Positions 54,801-64,000 of a DNA stretch of 64,000 bases are shown in pieces. The translations under genes and the position numbers were made by a program. Source of the stretch: Azolla pinnata. Its lineage: Eukaryota > Streptophyta > Polypodiopsida > Salviniales > Salviniaceae. Below the pieces are notes generated by a model that searched no databases, was not told the origin of the DNA, and saw only the letters and a list, made by a program, of their open reading frames with translations. Location: the NCBI GenBank assembly GCA_037176905.1, contig JBBBWG010015112.1, forward strand, positions 11,798 through 75,797, in the 5' to 3' direction. The stretch's first letter is position 1. Each line of letters starts with the position of its first letter.

Positions 54801-57800
54801 GATCTTGGAAATCTCATCTCAATGAAGATGTGTGCAAGGAGCTTGCATCAGCATGTGTTGGATACTGTGGTGCTGATCTAAAAGCTCTCTGCACAGAAGC
54901 GGCAATTGGAGCTTTTAGAAAGAAATATCCACAAGTGTATACTAGTGACGATCCTCTTCTTGTTGATGTCAATGCTATTCAAGTGAAGCGGCTTGACTTT
55001 TTGGAAGCTATGTCAACAATTACTCCAGCTGCCCAGAGGGGCACCTTAGTACAGTCCATGCCTCTCTCGTCCATTGTGCACCCTTGTTTGGAAAATCAGC
55101 TCAAATATATCATGAAATCAATAGGTAGTATTTTTCCAATGCACAAAATGGAAGGTATTTCCAAAGCACATACAAACGGCACTGATCAACTTGCTGCATT
55201 TTCTACTCTGCGATATGGGTCTTCTTTTCCTTTTGTATATCGACCAAGGCTTTTAATATGTGGGAATGAAACAGCTGGCATTGTAAGTTTTTCTGAGTTT
55301 CTTCTACAACCTCAGCATGCCACTCTAGAACCCGACCTAATTTGTTGATTCTCTTTCTCTTTTTCTTTAGGAGCATGTTGGTCCAGCTGTTCTTCATGAG
55401 CTTGAAAAATTTCCTGTGCATTCACTCTCTCTACCTTCTCTGCTGTCGGATATGGGATCAAGGTCCCCAGAAGAAGCCATTGTAAATATATTCAGAGAGT
55501 CGAGAAGAACCACTCCTGCTGTATTATACTTGCCACAAATGGAATTGTGGTGGGATACGGTATAGATGTCCAGTTCTATGTTCAGTTTTTTTGTCAGATA
55601 GCTTTCTTGAATGGTAATCATCCATAAGGTTTTGATCATTTGGTTTGTGAATAGGCCCACACTCAACTCAGAGCCGTTCTGTTGATGCTACTAGCAGATT
55701 TGCCATCAAATTTACCTGTATTATTTCTTGCGACAGCAAAAGTCTCCCAAGCTGAACTTGAAGAGCAAATTGCAAATATTTTTGGTGCCTCCATGTGAGT
55801 TGCTGATGTTTCATTTGTTTGTTAGAGAGAGAGCTAAATAATGTGATCATCATTTGTATAACTGTCCTACTTATTAGTCTTGAATTATGATTGCTTGAAT
55901 CTTGAGCCATGTTACACTAGTCATATGCCCTGGGTAAATCAGTGGTAAGAATGGCACTGAAGGGCGAGATGTCATCTGAATAGGCAATCTATCTTCTAAT
56001 CATTATTACCCCCGAATGGCACTAAGGGCGAGATTTCATTATTATCTTTCCATAAACATTACTTGGATGATTTTGTACAATGCAGCTATGAATTAGAATA
56101 TCCAAGGTCTGAAGATAGAGCCAAATTCTTTTCCCGGCTCCTTGAAACAGCAATGGAGATTTCAGAACACAAGTATAACCAGAAAAATAAACCAGTTACT
56201 CCCCCAATGCTTCCAAAAGCACCCAAAATTGAAAGAGAGAGAAGTGAGGCTGAATTGCAAGCACAAGTTGAGGAGGAGGAACATTCTTTACGGCAAATGA
56301 GGATGTGTTTAAGGGACATCTGCAACAGGTCAAAGCAATGATAATTTGACATATCTATAAGCTCTAGTTATAATTTACCTGTCTTTTTCATGACAGCTTA
56401 TTCTCATTAGAAATGCTTCTGGCAGATGGAAAATATAATCAGATTTACTGTTGGGTTGGTTGTTTTGCAGACTACTGTATGAAAAATGTTTCAGTGTCTT
56501 TCATTACCCTGTAACGGAGGATGATGCACCCGACTACCGTGAAATAATCCAAACGCCTATGGACATATCAACCTTGTTACAAAATACAGATAGTGGAAAA
56601 TATCTTACACGGTCTTCCTTTCTACAGGATATAGATTTAATTGTGCTCAATGCCAAGGTCGGGTGATAATGTATTTCGTTTTACATGCATTCACATTAGA
56701 GAAAGAATATAAACAAAGATTCACCTTTATTTCTTGTCTATCAATTGAACAGGCATATCATAAAGATGATTACAGTGGGGCCCGCATTGTGAGCAAAGCT
56801 TGTGCTCTTCGAGACACAGTATGTTGAGTTATTGAGGCACAAGATGGACATGTGATTATTTCCTTATCTTCTAAAGCTGTCGCTATTACGAACCAGGTAC
56901 ATGCAATGCTTTCACAAATAGACAAGGAGCTGGTGGCCCAGTGTGATGCAATTTCAGCTCGGGGAGGCCCTATCAAACTGAATGCGAAGGACTCAGAGAA
57001 TACAAATGAGCAACCTGTCATGCTGCTAACAAACGCCCCTCGTGTTAGTGCACGATTGCGTGGGGTTCAACCAGAAATTGATCTCTCACAAACACCGGAG
57101 GTCCATGCCCGACGTTCAAGGCGTAGTATTGATGGAGAATTGGGATGTATGCCAACTGCAAGTGAGTTCCCAGTGCACTTTCCCATAAGAACTCAAACAG
57201 CATTTGGTCTAGTCTTGGCAAAAGTCCTCCATTTTCAAATTTCTAGGGATAATTTCAAGATACTTCTTGTGAAATTAGTATTTCCAATGTCCCTAGTCAA
57301 CCCTAGAAAGAAATTTTGATCATATTATTGCTCAAATAGCACATATAAATTTTCAAGGGGTTGACTGAGAGTGGGCATGTTTTGAAGTCCAACATTTGAA
57401 CGTTTTAGGATATTCAGGCCCGAAATTCTGAGTGTTACGAGATAAAGAGTGGCTATATTTCTTACAACGGATTGGGTATCATTGCAGGTGATGTGGGTGC
57501 CGCAATAATCTCTCAGGCGGAAGCTTTACCAAAGGTGACCGATGAATTTACAAACCCTGAAACCAAGGAGGAATCTGAACTTCCACTTTCTCCTAGTCTA
57601 TATCCACTTCCCAACTCAGATTTGGAAACCCTGAAGGAAGTGTCCATGTTAAAGAACGAGGAGGATGGTAATAATACAGAAGAAGCTCCGGCACCCGAAT
57701 CTCCCAATTTAGGTGCAAATGGCCCTTCAGATTATTGTGATCAAGAAGAATGTGTGAAAATGGATGTGGATACAGATGCTACCATGACGGATGTACCCGC

Positions 57801-58002
57801 TGCGAGTCGGATTGAAAAGCTGAAATCTCGTTTCGTTAGACGCTCTAAAGGACTGGGTGTATCAGACCTAGAAAAATTGCACGCGACAGTCTGTCAAGAA
57901 GTTCGTAGCGATGGGAATATAGAGAACAGAATGTCCGCCCTGGAAGCCGTGGAACGAACTGTTGCAGGAATGAAGGTGAAAAAGGTCTCTGCAGTGACCT
58001 GA
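51883..58002 (+). CDS. ATAD2/Yta7-like AAA ATPase with bromodomain
   Basis: Eleven exons: 51883..52023, 52996..53049, 53153..53248, 53486..55282, 55371..55559, 55655..55794, 56086..56328, 56471..56657, 56753..56818, 56897..57161 and 57488..58002. Phases agree, giving 1230 residues. The N-terminus has basic SASEIAKMIRR and Arg/Ser blocks, then a long Glu/Asp-rich stretch (about 140-200). AAA module 1 has Walker A GPPGTGKT (390-397), Walker B IIFFDEIDG (near 450), IGATNRVDAID and RRPGRFDRE. A degenerate second AAA module (HVGPAVLHELEKFPVHSLSL) lacks a Walker A. The bromodomain spans about 887-971 (FHYPVTEDDAPDYREIIQTP, MDISTLL). The C-terminal end is acidic, then basic. Family members bind acetylated histones and remodel nucleosomes around replication and transcription in the nucleus. 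The position usually held by the acetyl-lysine-binding Asn reads His (NAKAYHKDDY). The start could lie further upstream. Confidence 0.9.
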
Positions 58003-59321
58003 GAAGGCACATCCGGGTGTAATTCCTATCAATTTGCTACTGCAGCTTGATCGTTGCAAAGCAGCAAAAGCTAACTTTGGTGCTTGTACCAAAAGTAACT
58101 TATGTACCGCATGGCCATATGATTCTTTGAAATGGCTCCTCCCATTTCACAGCCTGTAGATATATTGTCAGGGATGTAACTTCACAAAAAACAGAGAATT
58201 GCAAGGTTTAGATGGCTGACTTGTACAGTATTGCTATATGGACTGCATGAGCGTGCCTCTGAGCAGCATTCTTCATTCAAGCTAGAACATCTCAATTCAA
58301 GCAGCATTTCTTGCTGGGAGAAAGATTGAAAGATTGGGGAGTCTGGGAGCTGGGTCGGGGAAAACCCGCTTATGAAATGGATAACATCCAGATTTTGGAT
58401 TGCCTAGGTCTTTGCTTTAGTTTGTCTCATTTTATACTTGGTTTTGTTTTTGTATCCATCACTAAGACCTTTTAAATTGTGATGCTTCAAGGCTTTGCAA
58501 TTTGAAACAAAACATTGTACAAACTCATGTTGGAAACATTTGGACTGTTTTGGAGACGCCATGTATTCTGATTATCCTTGTGGTAAGGGTCTTGAAAGGC
58601 TCCTCTTGTTCTTCTTCTTCTTAGTAAGGTTTATTAGAAATGGTCTTCATTCAGCCTTGAAGAATACCTTACAAGATGAAATAAACAGATGAAGGAAAGC
58701 TCGTTTCTTGCAATCTTACAGTAAAAAAAAAACACCAATGATCATGTTCAGAATCTTTGCCCAGTTTTGGCTTTTCAACAGGATGCAGGGAAGGGAATAT
58801 GTCAAATTATAAGCGTTAGTAGCCAGAAGAACCGTTCTTTGTAGCTTTTCACTGCAGACTGTGTCTTGCTTTAAAAACAATTTCAAGTTACTGCATTCTA
58901 GTTAAAGTTTATGTTTAATCCCTCTTCACGTGATGAGATGAATGTGAGATTAGTTGGGGTCTATCAATGTTGGCGGGTGGCTACAAAACCAGTTCTTGCA
59001 ACTTCACATATTGCTTCAAAAGTTCGCTGCAGATTGTCTTTGCTCACAACAATTTCACTGCAAGATACTCCGTTCTAGTTTCAGCTTACGTTTAATTAAT
59101 CCTCTTCCTGTAAGGAGATGAGTAAGAGAATTAGTTGTTATCCAACACATTCCAGTCCTAAACCCTAAACCCTATAGCACATTACAACTCAGCTTTCACT
59201 ATAATCACTCTATATAGAATTGCAGGAGAAACTCAAATAATTCATTTACAACATTGGAATTTTACTATTTACCTACTCTTTTTTCACCAAGTTATCTCCA
59301 TGCCTAACATACACGTTAAAC
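58003..59321. other. Intergenic region between convergent ATAD2-like and REX4 genes
   Basis: Contains the 3' UTRs of both genes. A diverged direct duplication occupies much of it (listed separately) and two CCCTAAA units lie at 59158-59172. No gene is supported. Confidence 0.55.
58816..59135. repeat. Diverged direct duplication of about 165 bp
   Basis: Segments near 58816-58960 and 58985-59135 share an ordered run of matches (CTGCAGA.TGTCTTTGCT-like, ACAATTTCA, TTCTAGTT, GTTTAAT, CCTCTTC, GATGAG, TTAGTTG). Divergence is substantial, so it is an old tandem duplication. Confidence 0.65.
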
Positions 59322-62300
59322 CTAATCTCTCATCGTGTATCTAGTATTGGTGGTAATACCTCCTTTAAAAGTTGATTCCCAGTCATGCTTAAAATGGTTG
59401 TAAATACACATGGCTGCACGGGCATCTTGCACCTATAGAAAGTAAAGCACAATTAGATTAGCGAGAATCCAAAGAGATTATCATTCCCGTACAGCATTAT
59501 TATAAAGGAGAGACAGAACTTACAGAGCAGTGTTCGCCATCTTGTATGGTCACACCCAAAACTTCTGCAGCTATATGACGCAGACTTTTGGGACGTCCAT
59601 TAGCACTACGCAAAGGTAGATATGCTGCAGTATCTCGAATATTTTGTTTTGGATGGCTCAGATACATAATCTTGCAAAACACAAACATAGATACTCTTAT
59701 AAATATTATGTGGTCAGCATTTACATAAACATAGACACAAAGAAAGTATTTCATATTAACACATTTTAGTCCAGAATTTAGGTACTCGACGTATATTAAA
59801 AGCAAATTTATCCTAATATTGTGAACTTTCTGTCAGATTCATTTGCTGTCAGCAGTTTGCACTAACAAGAAAATTAACTCCTAGATGAAACTACCAAAAT
59901 TGTTCAGAGATTTCACGGTTGTTTCTCCAATTATACATATAGCAGACCAGTCTGTAAAGGACAAGCAAGGAAAAATGCATCTCAAACAGCCTTCAAAAGT
60001 TTGTACCTTGTCAAACCACACAATACGGCCTCTACATCAGTGCTACTGTGAGGAGAACCCTGGTAAGTTCTGCACTTCTTATCTGATTGCCATAGTACCA
60101 CATAGAACTTAAAGACTCTCGAAGTTTGGACAATTCACATGGTATACACCATTCACTGTGGTTTAAAAAATGGATAGACCCTATTTTAACCACATCCAAA
60201 AAGTCATATAGGTGAAGTCAGATCATATACATTTAATCTCACACCTTTACAGAATTTTAGTTAGCACCTATGGTACTGCCTAGAAGTTACAATATTTTGA
60301 CTTTGACATGCTCCAATTCATTGTTTTGTATCAATGCAATGAAACACACATATTTTGTTAATCAACTGAAACCAAATAAACTGGCTATTGCGGGCTAGTA
60401 ACAGTACTGCCTTCAAAAATAGATGTCTTGTAAAGAGCTAAATACTCAAATACAAGATGTGAAGGCAGCCTTGATATTAAAGAATGACTTTCTCGAAAGG
60501 AGATCCAACTTGCTTGAAATAATATTAGCAAGTAATTTGAAATAAAACGAATGGTTTTTTATTCTGCATGGAGAAATTAATCTATTTAATCTCGTTTTGT
60601 AGGCAAACCACTACTAGAGACGCAATTCCGTAGTTCAACCAGGAAGCGTGCTATTAAACTAGATGATTCTTGTATTTCATAGAAATTACCTTCAGATCAT
60701 TTTTTACTGCATGTCCTACCAAGATCCGGTCAGCAATGAGATCAGCAACCTCTTTCTGAACCACTGAAAACTCAGCAGCTATTAAACCAGCACACATTAA
60801 ATCAGATAGGTTCATAAATATTGCCTCGTACTTTTGACTTTCATTAAGAACTTGCACTTTCATTATAAATCTTGAGTATCAAAAAGATAAAAAAATATGT
60901 AAAAGTACTTTTGGCCCTAAAATCTCATTCATGCTTCATAGGTTTCATCGAGAATCCCATATATCCTCTAAAATTAGGTTTCACCTTCACAGAAAATGTT
61001 TGCTCTAGCCCCAGTGACAATTGTACGTAAGCCTGTAAATCTCATTAGATAGAATTCATATGTCCTACGAATTGTATTTTACCTTTCTTCAGATTGCTCG
61101 GTCTAACGCCACTGACTTTTGTGCGAAAATCAGTAACTTTTTCTGTAGGTCTTACATGTTTGTCATAAATGACATTACCCGAACTATTCACCTGTGAAAC
61201 AAACAGATATCCACTTTCGAATATGATAAAAACAGAAGACACATTATGTTTCTCTTCAGCACATATAGACATGCATAAAGAGATTTATTTACCAGGCTAA
61301 CCCTAGCCAATATGCTTCTTTTTCCGTCCGAACCAGCACCAACCATTTCACAATCCATAGCCAAAACTTTTGTCACGCTGTGCATACACGAGTAAAAAAT
61401 TTGAATTTGAATCCTTGGGATTCCAAACACATGGAGAATCTATAACCACAGTTTTGATATGGCTTGCCTGCAATCACCATTTTTTGGAGCAAGACTCTCT
61501 ATTGGTGTGTGCTGCACAGGATCTTTCTTTCCGATTGCTGCTTTGTCTGCATTGTTTTGTATTGGTGATAGACTCAATTCAAGTAATGCCAATGATGGTA
61601 AAGAAATGAACAAATACCTAATTCTTGATCATTCCTTGGCTTCTTGAACTTCTTAAATGAACGACTTTTCTTTAATGTCTGCACGATGAGGAGACACATA
61701 AACAATTGTCAGTATCGTGTGAAAATCACCAGATCATCTTTAAACTAATAAATCCTCAACTGAACAATCTGCAAAAATATGCACGAAAATTAAGGGCTTG
61801 CCTTCTGCTGGAAAATGATAATTTTCCTGTTCATACATATGTTTACAGTAGGCAAATACTAATGAATAAGATATTTCCTGCTGTCTAGTTACATTCTCGA
61901 GTTCATCCCGAGCATATCTTCAGTCTGGAGAGCTGGATAATGAGGTAACGTTTGACCTCGGACACTTGAGAAATGTTATGCAAGTCCATAATCAATGCAC
62001 CTTAAGATACTGATATGCAAAACAAGCATGCATGGCTAAAACATTAAACTGTTCAGGCACTAAATACCAGAAAGAAACGGGAGGAAGTACACAGCGCAGC
62101 GCACCTACAGCTTGGATTTGTTTCCAATTAGAGTTGATCCGATCGATGCCGACATGCGGACAAGAGGCAGCAGGAGCTTTACAACGATCGCGAGGGTTAG
62201 CATCCTGGCCTTCCTCCTCCTCTTGCTGGTCTTCCATCATCTTTCTCTTCTTCTCCTTTCTCCGCTTCTTGACGAGCCTGCCGTCCTTACGTCCCAGCTT

Positions 62301-62363
62301 CTGGATTTCCGTCGCATCTTCACGTTTCCGCTTCTGGCGTGAGGGGGGGAAGGGCTGAGCCAT
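59322..62363 (-). CDS. REX4: RNA exonuclease 4 (REX4)
   Basis: Seven exons: 62363..62109, 61678..61618, 61366..61293, 61191..61083, 60778..60690, 59670..59524 and 59432..59322. Phases agree and give 281 residues, the usual size for plant REX4-like proteins. The Lys/Arg-rich N-terminus ([15 protein letters not shown]) looks like a nucleolar signal. The DEDDh exonuclease core is complete: LAMDCEMVG (Asp110, Glu112), GHAVKNDLK (Asp194), and [13 protein letters not shown] (His243, Asp248). In between, [19 protein letters not shown] with VSGVRPSNL and [19 protein letters not shown] match the REX4/XPMC2 family (residues of V|NSSG straddle a splice). Family members are nuclear or nucleolar 3'-5' exonucleases linked to pre-rRNA processing. 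The exon 3 acceptor (GACAAAAG|TT) was chosen because a closer CACAG gives the wrong phase. Confidence 0.9.
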
Positions 62364-63624
62364 GCCTGTGCGTGGACCCGACGGCTCGCGTTGTGCAGCT
62401 GCAGCAGCAGCTTCTCACATGGACGATGGCCGAAGAAGAAGAAGAAGAAGAAGAAAAGAAGAAGAAGAAGAATGTGAAAGGGGTAGGGTCTAGAATTTAT
62501 GAAAACGACACAGTCTCTGCCATTGAACTTATTGTATTCACAACAAATGCCCCAACCCTGAGGAAAGAAGAGAAGTCCAAAGGGATTAAATTGATCTAAA
62601 GACACTAAATAAATACTATCGAAGAAAATTTTCGGCGCAAACATGTGTGCAGAAACTGAGGAGGAGAAGTTGCCGGAGACCGACGAGTAGAGTAGTTCCA
62701 GTTCCGGTAGCAAGCCGAGCATTTCTGCCTCGCCTCCGAAATCTGCAGTGATGTATGCATTAGTTCTCATCAGCTCCAGAGACATGCACAGATGAAGAGA
62801 AGAGAAGGATTGATTAGGTGGACGAGGTAGAAGCGAGGCTGGGGAAAAAAGATGGGGAGGATGCATGAATCGAAGATCGATATCGAAAGGCTACGCTGGC
62901 TTGATTTGTACCTTATTTGTTGGCCGAATCGAGGCCAAATCAGAGGCTACAATGGCAATCCTAATGCTTCAGAAATCCGCATTAGGGTCACTGAACAATT
63001 GAAACTCCAAGAGCGTCGCAGCAACATACATAGATAGAGCCATAGCGAGATGCGACTGACATGGTCACATCTTCATCGTCTTTTCCTTTGAAGTTTCTAC
63101 AGCATTGTGAATACAACCCTACCTCATCAAATCAGTCCGTGTATACACTGTTCTGATTATTTTCCTGAAGATGATAATGAGCAATGGTGGGTGATTTGTG
63201 ATTCTTAGGTTCTCTCAGTTCAATGGAAGTAGTACACAGCATGATATTGCAAGATTCCAACATCAGGGCTGCATTCTATATACACAACAATAGTACGTTC
63301 TTAATGCATTTCTTGCACAACAGTAGTACAGTTCTTAACCCGTCATAAGTCTTAATTTTTGGTCTTTATTTTGGATGTAGAACTCATTGCACTCTGATGA
63401 TGATGTTTGCTCCCTCACCCTGAGTTTTTTTCATGTCAGGTACATTCTTTTACATGCTAAAAAATTACAGTGGTTTGAAGACCAATTTCACGGCGCAGGT
63501 GTTGCGCCATCAAATTTTGTTTGGTGTTTAAGCGAGGAGGCAAATGTGGTTACTAGGATAATATGAGCAGAAACCAGATCGAGTGTGCGAGATTGATTTG
63601 GAATTGACTGCAGAATGCCGATGA
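62364..63624. other. Region between REX4 and the kinase gene
   Basis: Contains the REX4 promoter and leader, with a (GAA)n block at 62430-62472, and the 3' UTR of the partial kinase gene. A 209-codon frame on the minus strand over 62237-62866 overlaps REX4 exon 1 in another frame and runs through this GAA block; it is not supported. Confidence 0.5.
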
Positions 63625-63990
63625 TTATGATCTGTGGCTACTGTTGGCCTTCGAGCTATGGAGAAATCCGAGAACATGAGGCTCAGGTTGAGCCAACTCC
63701 TCTTTTATTTCTTCCAGAACGCTCAAGATTTCCTTGAATTGCAGCCTTCTATTTCTATCTCCATCCCAGCATTTCTGTAGCAACCTTGTGTATGGACAAT
63801 GGCAAGTCAACCCAAGAAGTGAATCTGATTACCGCACTGTGGTTGATGACACAGAGAAAGAACCCATTACTTACTTCTGCATCTTGTCAGTCCAAGATCT
63901 CGAGGTCAAAGTTGGGCGGTTTCCCTTGTAAACTTCTTTGGCTGCCTCATACGGCTCCAAGTTGGCAAAAGGCGGATTTCCCTCCAGCAT
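63625..63990 (-). CDS. Raf-like (VIK/ILK-type) protein kinase, C-terminal end, partial
   Basis: Two exons are visible: 63990..63875 and 63784..63625, joined in phase (donor CAGAA|GTAAGT, acceptor CACAAG|G). The gene continues past the right edge of the window. They encode MLEGNPPFANLEPYEAAKEV, then KGNRPTLTSRSWTDKMQ, then LLQKCWDGDRNRRLQFKEIL and a C-terminal tail ending KANSSHRS. This is kinase subdomains IX-XI. EPYEAAK and the CW....R.F.EIL block resemble the plant Raf-like C1 group (VIK, integrin-linked-kinase-like). The invariant Arg of subdomain XI is present, but the usual RP is RL here. The catalytic core lies outside the window, so activity cannot be judged. Confidence 0.7.
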
Positions 63991-64000
63991 CTAAGAGCAT

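Noticed and set aside
62237-62866. 209-codon minus-strand frame across the REX4 start
   Set aside because: It overlaps REX4 exon 1 in a different frame and passes through a GAA repeat as poly-Leu/Phe; the REX4 frame is supported by seven in-phase exons.

Overview
The window is nuclear DNA of a land plant. The gene families (CYP86-type P450, nepenthesin-type aspartic protease, DUF688, NDC1, RAD5A-like), GT-AG introns and TTTAGGG-type telomere-like repeats all fit. A kinesin-2 gene, the flagellar-transport class absent from flowering plants, points to a lineage with swimming sperm: a bryophyte, lycophyte or fern. I cannot name the species. No prophage, CRISPR array or bacterial operon is present.

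Layout. The left third (about 1-22.5 kb) is rich in simple repeats and holds genes with no intron or one: a P450 (-), a Ser-rich protein (-), a DUF688 protein (-) and a very GC-rich aspartic protease (+). Microsatellites run through the coding sequence here. Between them lies an eight-exon fold-type IV PLP aminotransferase-like gene (-) with a short hAT-like element in its last intron. A 44-bp minisatellite with a 100-N assembly gap follows at about 22.7 kb.

The right two thirds hold intron-rich housekeeping genes with ordinary base composition: NDC1 (-), a small unrecognised protein (+), a RAD5A-type helicase/RING protein (-), kinesin-2 (+), an ATAD2/Yta7-like AAA-bromodomain protein (+), REX4 (-) and the 3' end of a Raf-like kinase (-). 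I rebuilt exons by hand from splice consensus. For the aminotransferase, NDC1, kinesin, ATAD2-like, Ser-rich and REX4 genes all intron phases close to a whole number of codons. RAD5A exon edges are approximate.

The genes do not form one pathway. RAD5A, the ATAD2-like protein and REX4 act in genome, chromatin and RNA maintenance. NDC1 acts in organelle quinone metabolism, and the CYP86-like P450 probably in lipid polymer (cutin/suberin-type) synthesis. I found no convincing undescribed system. The points most worth checking are the repeat-swollen P450, the bromodomain that lacks its usual acetyl-lysine-binding Asn, the hAT-like element with an 8-bp target duplication, and recurring telomere-like arrays near several genes.
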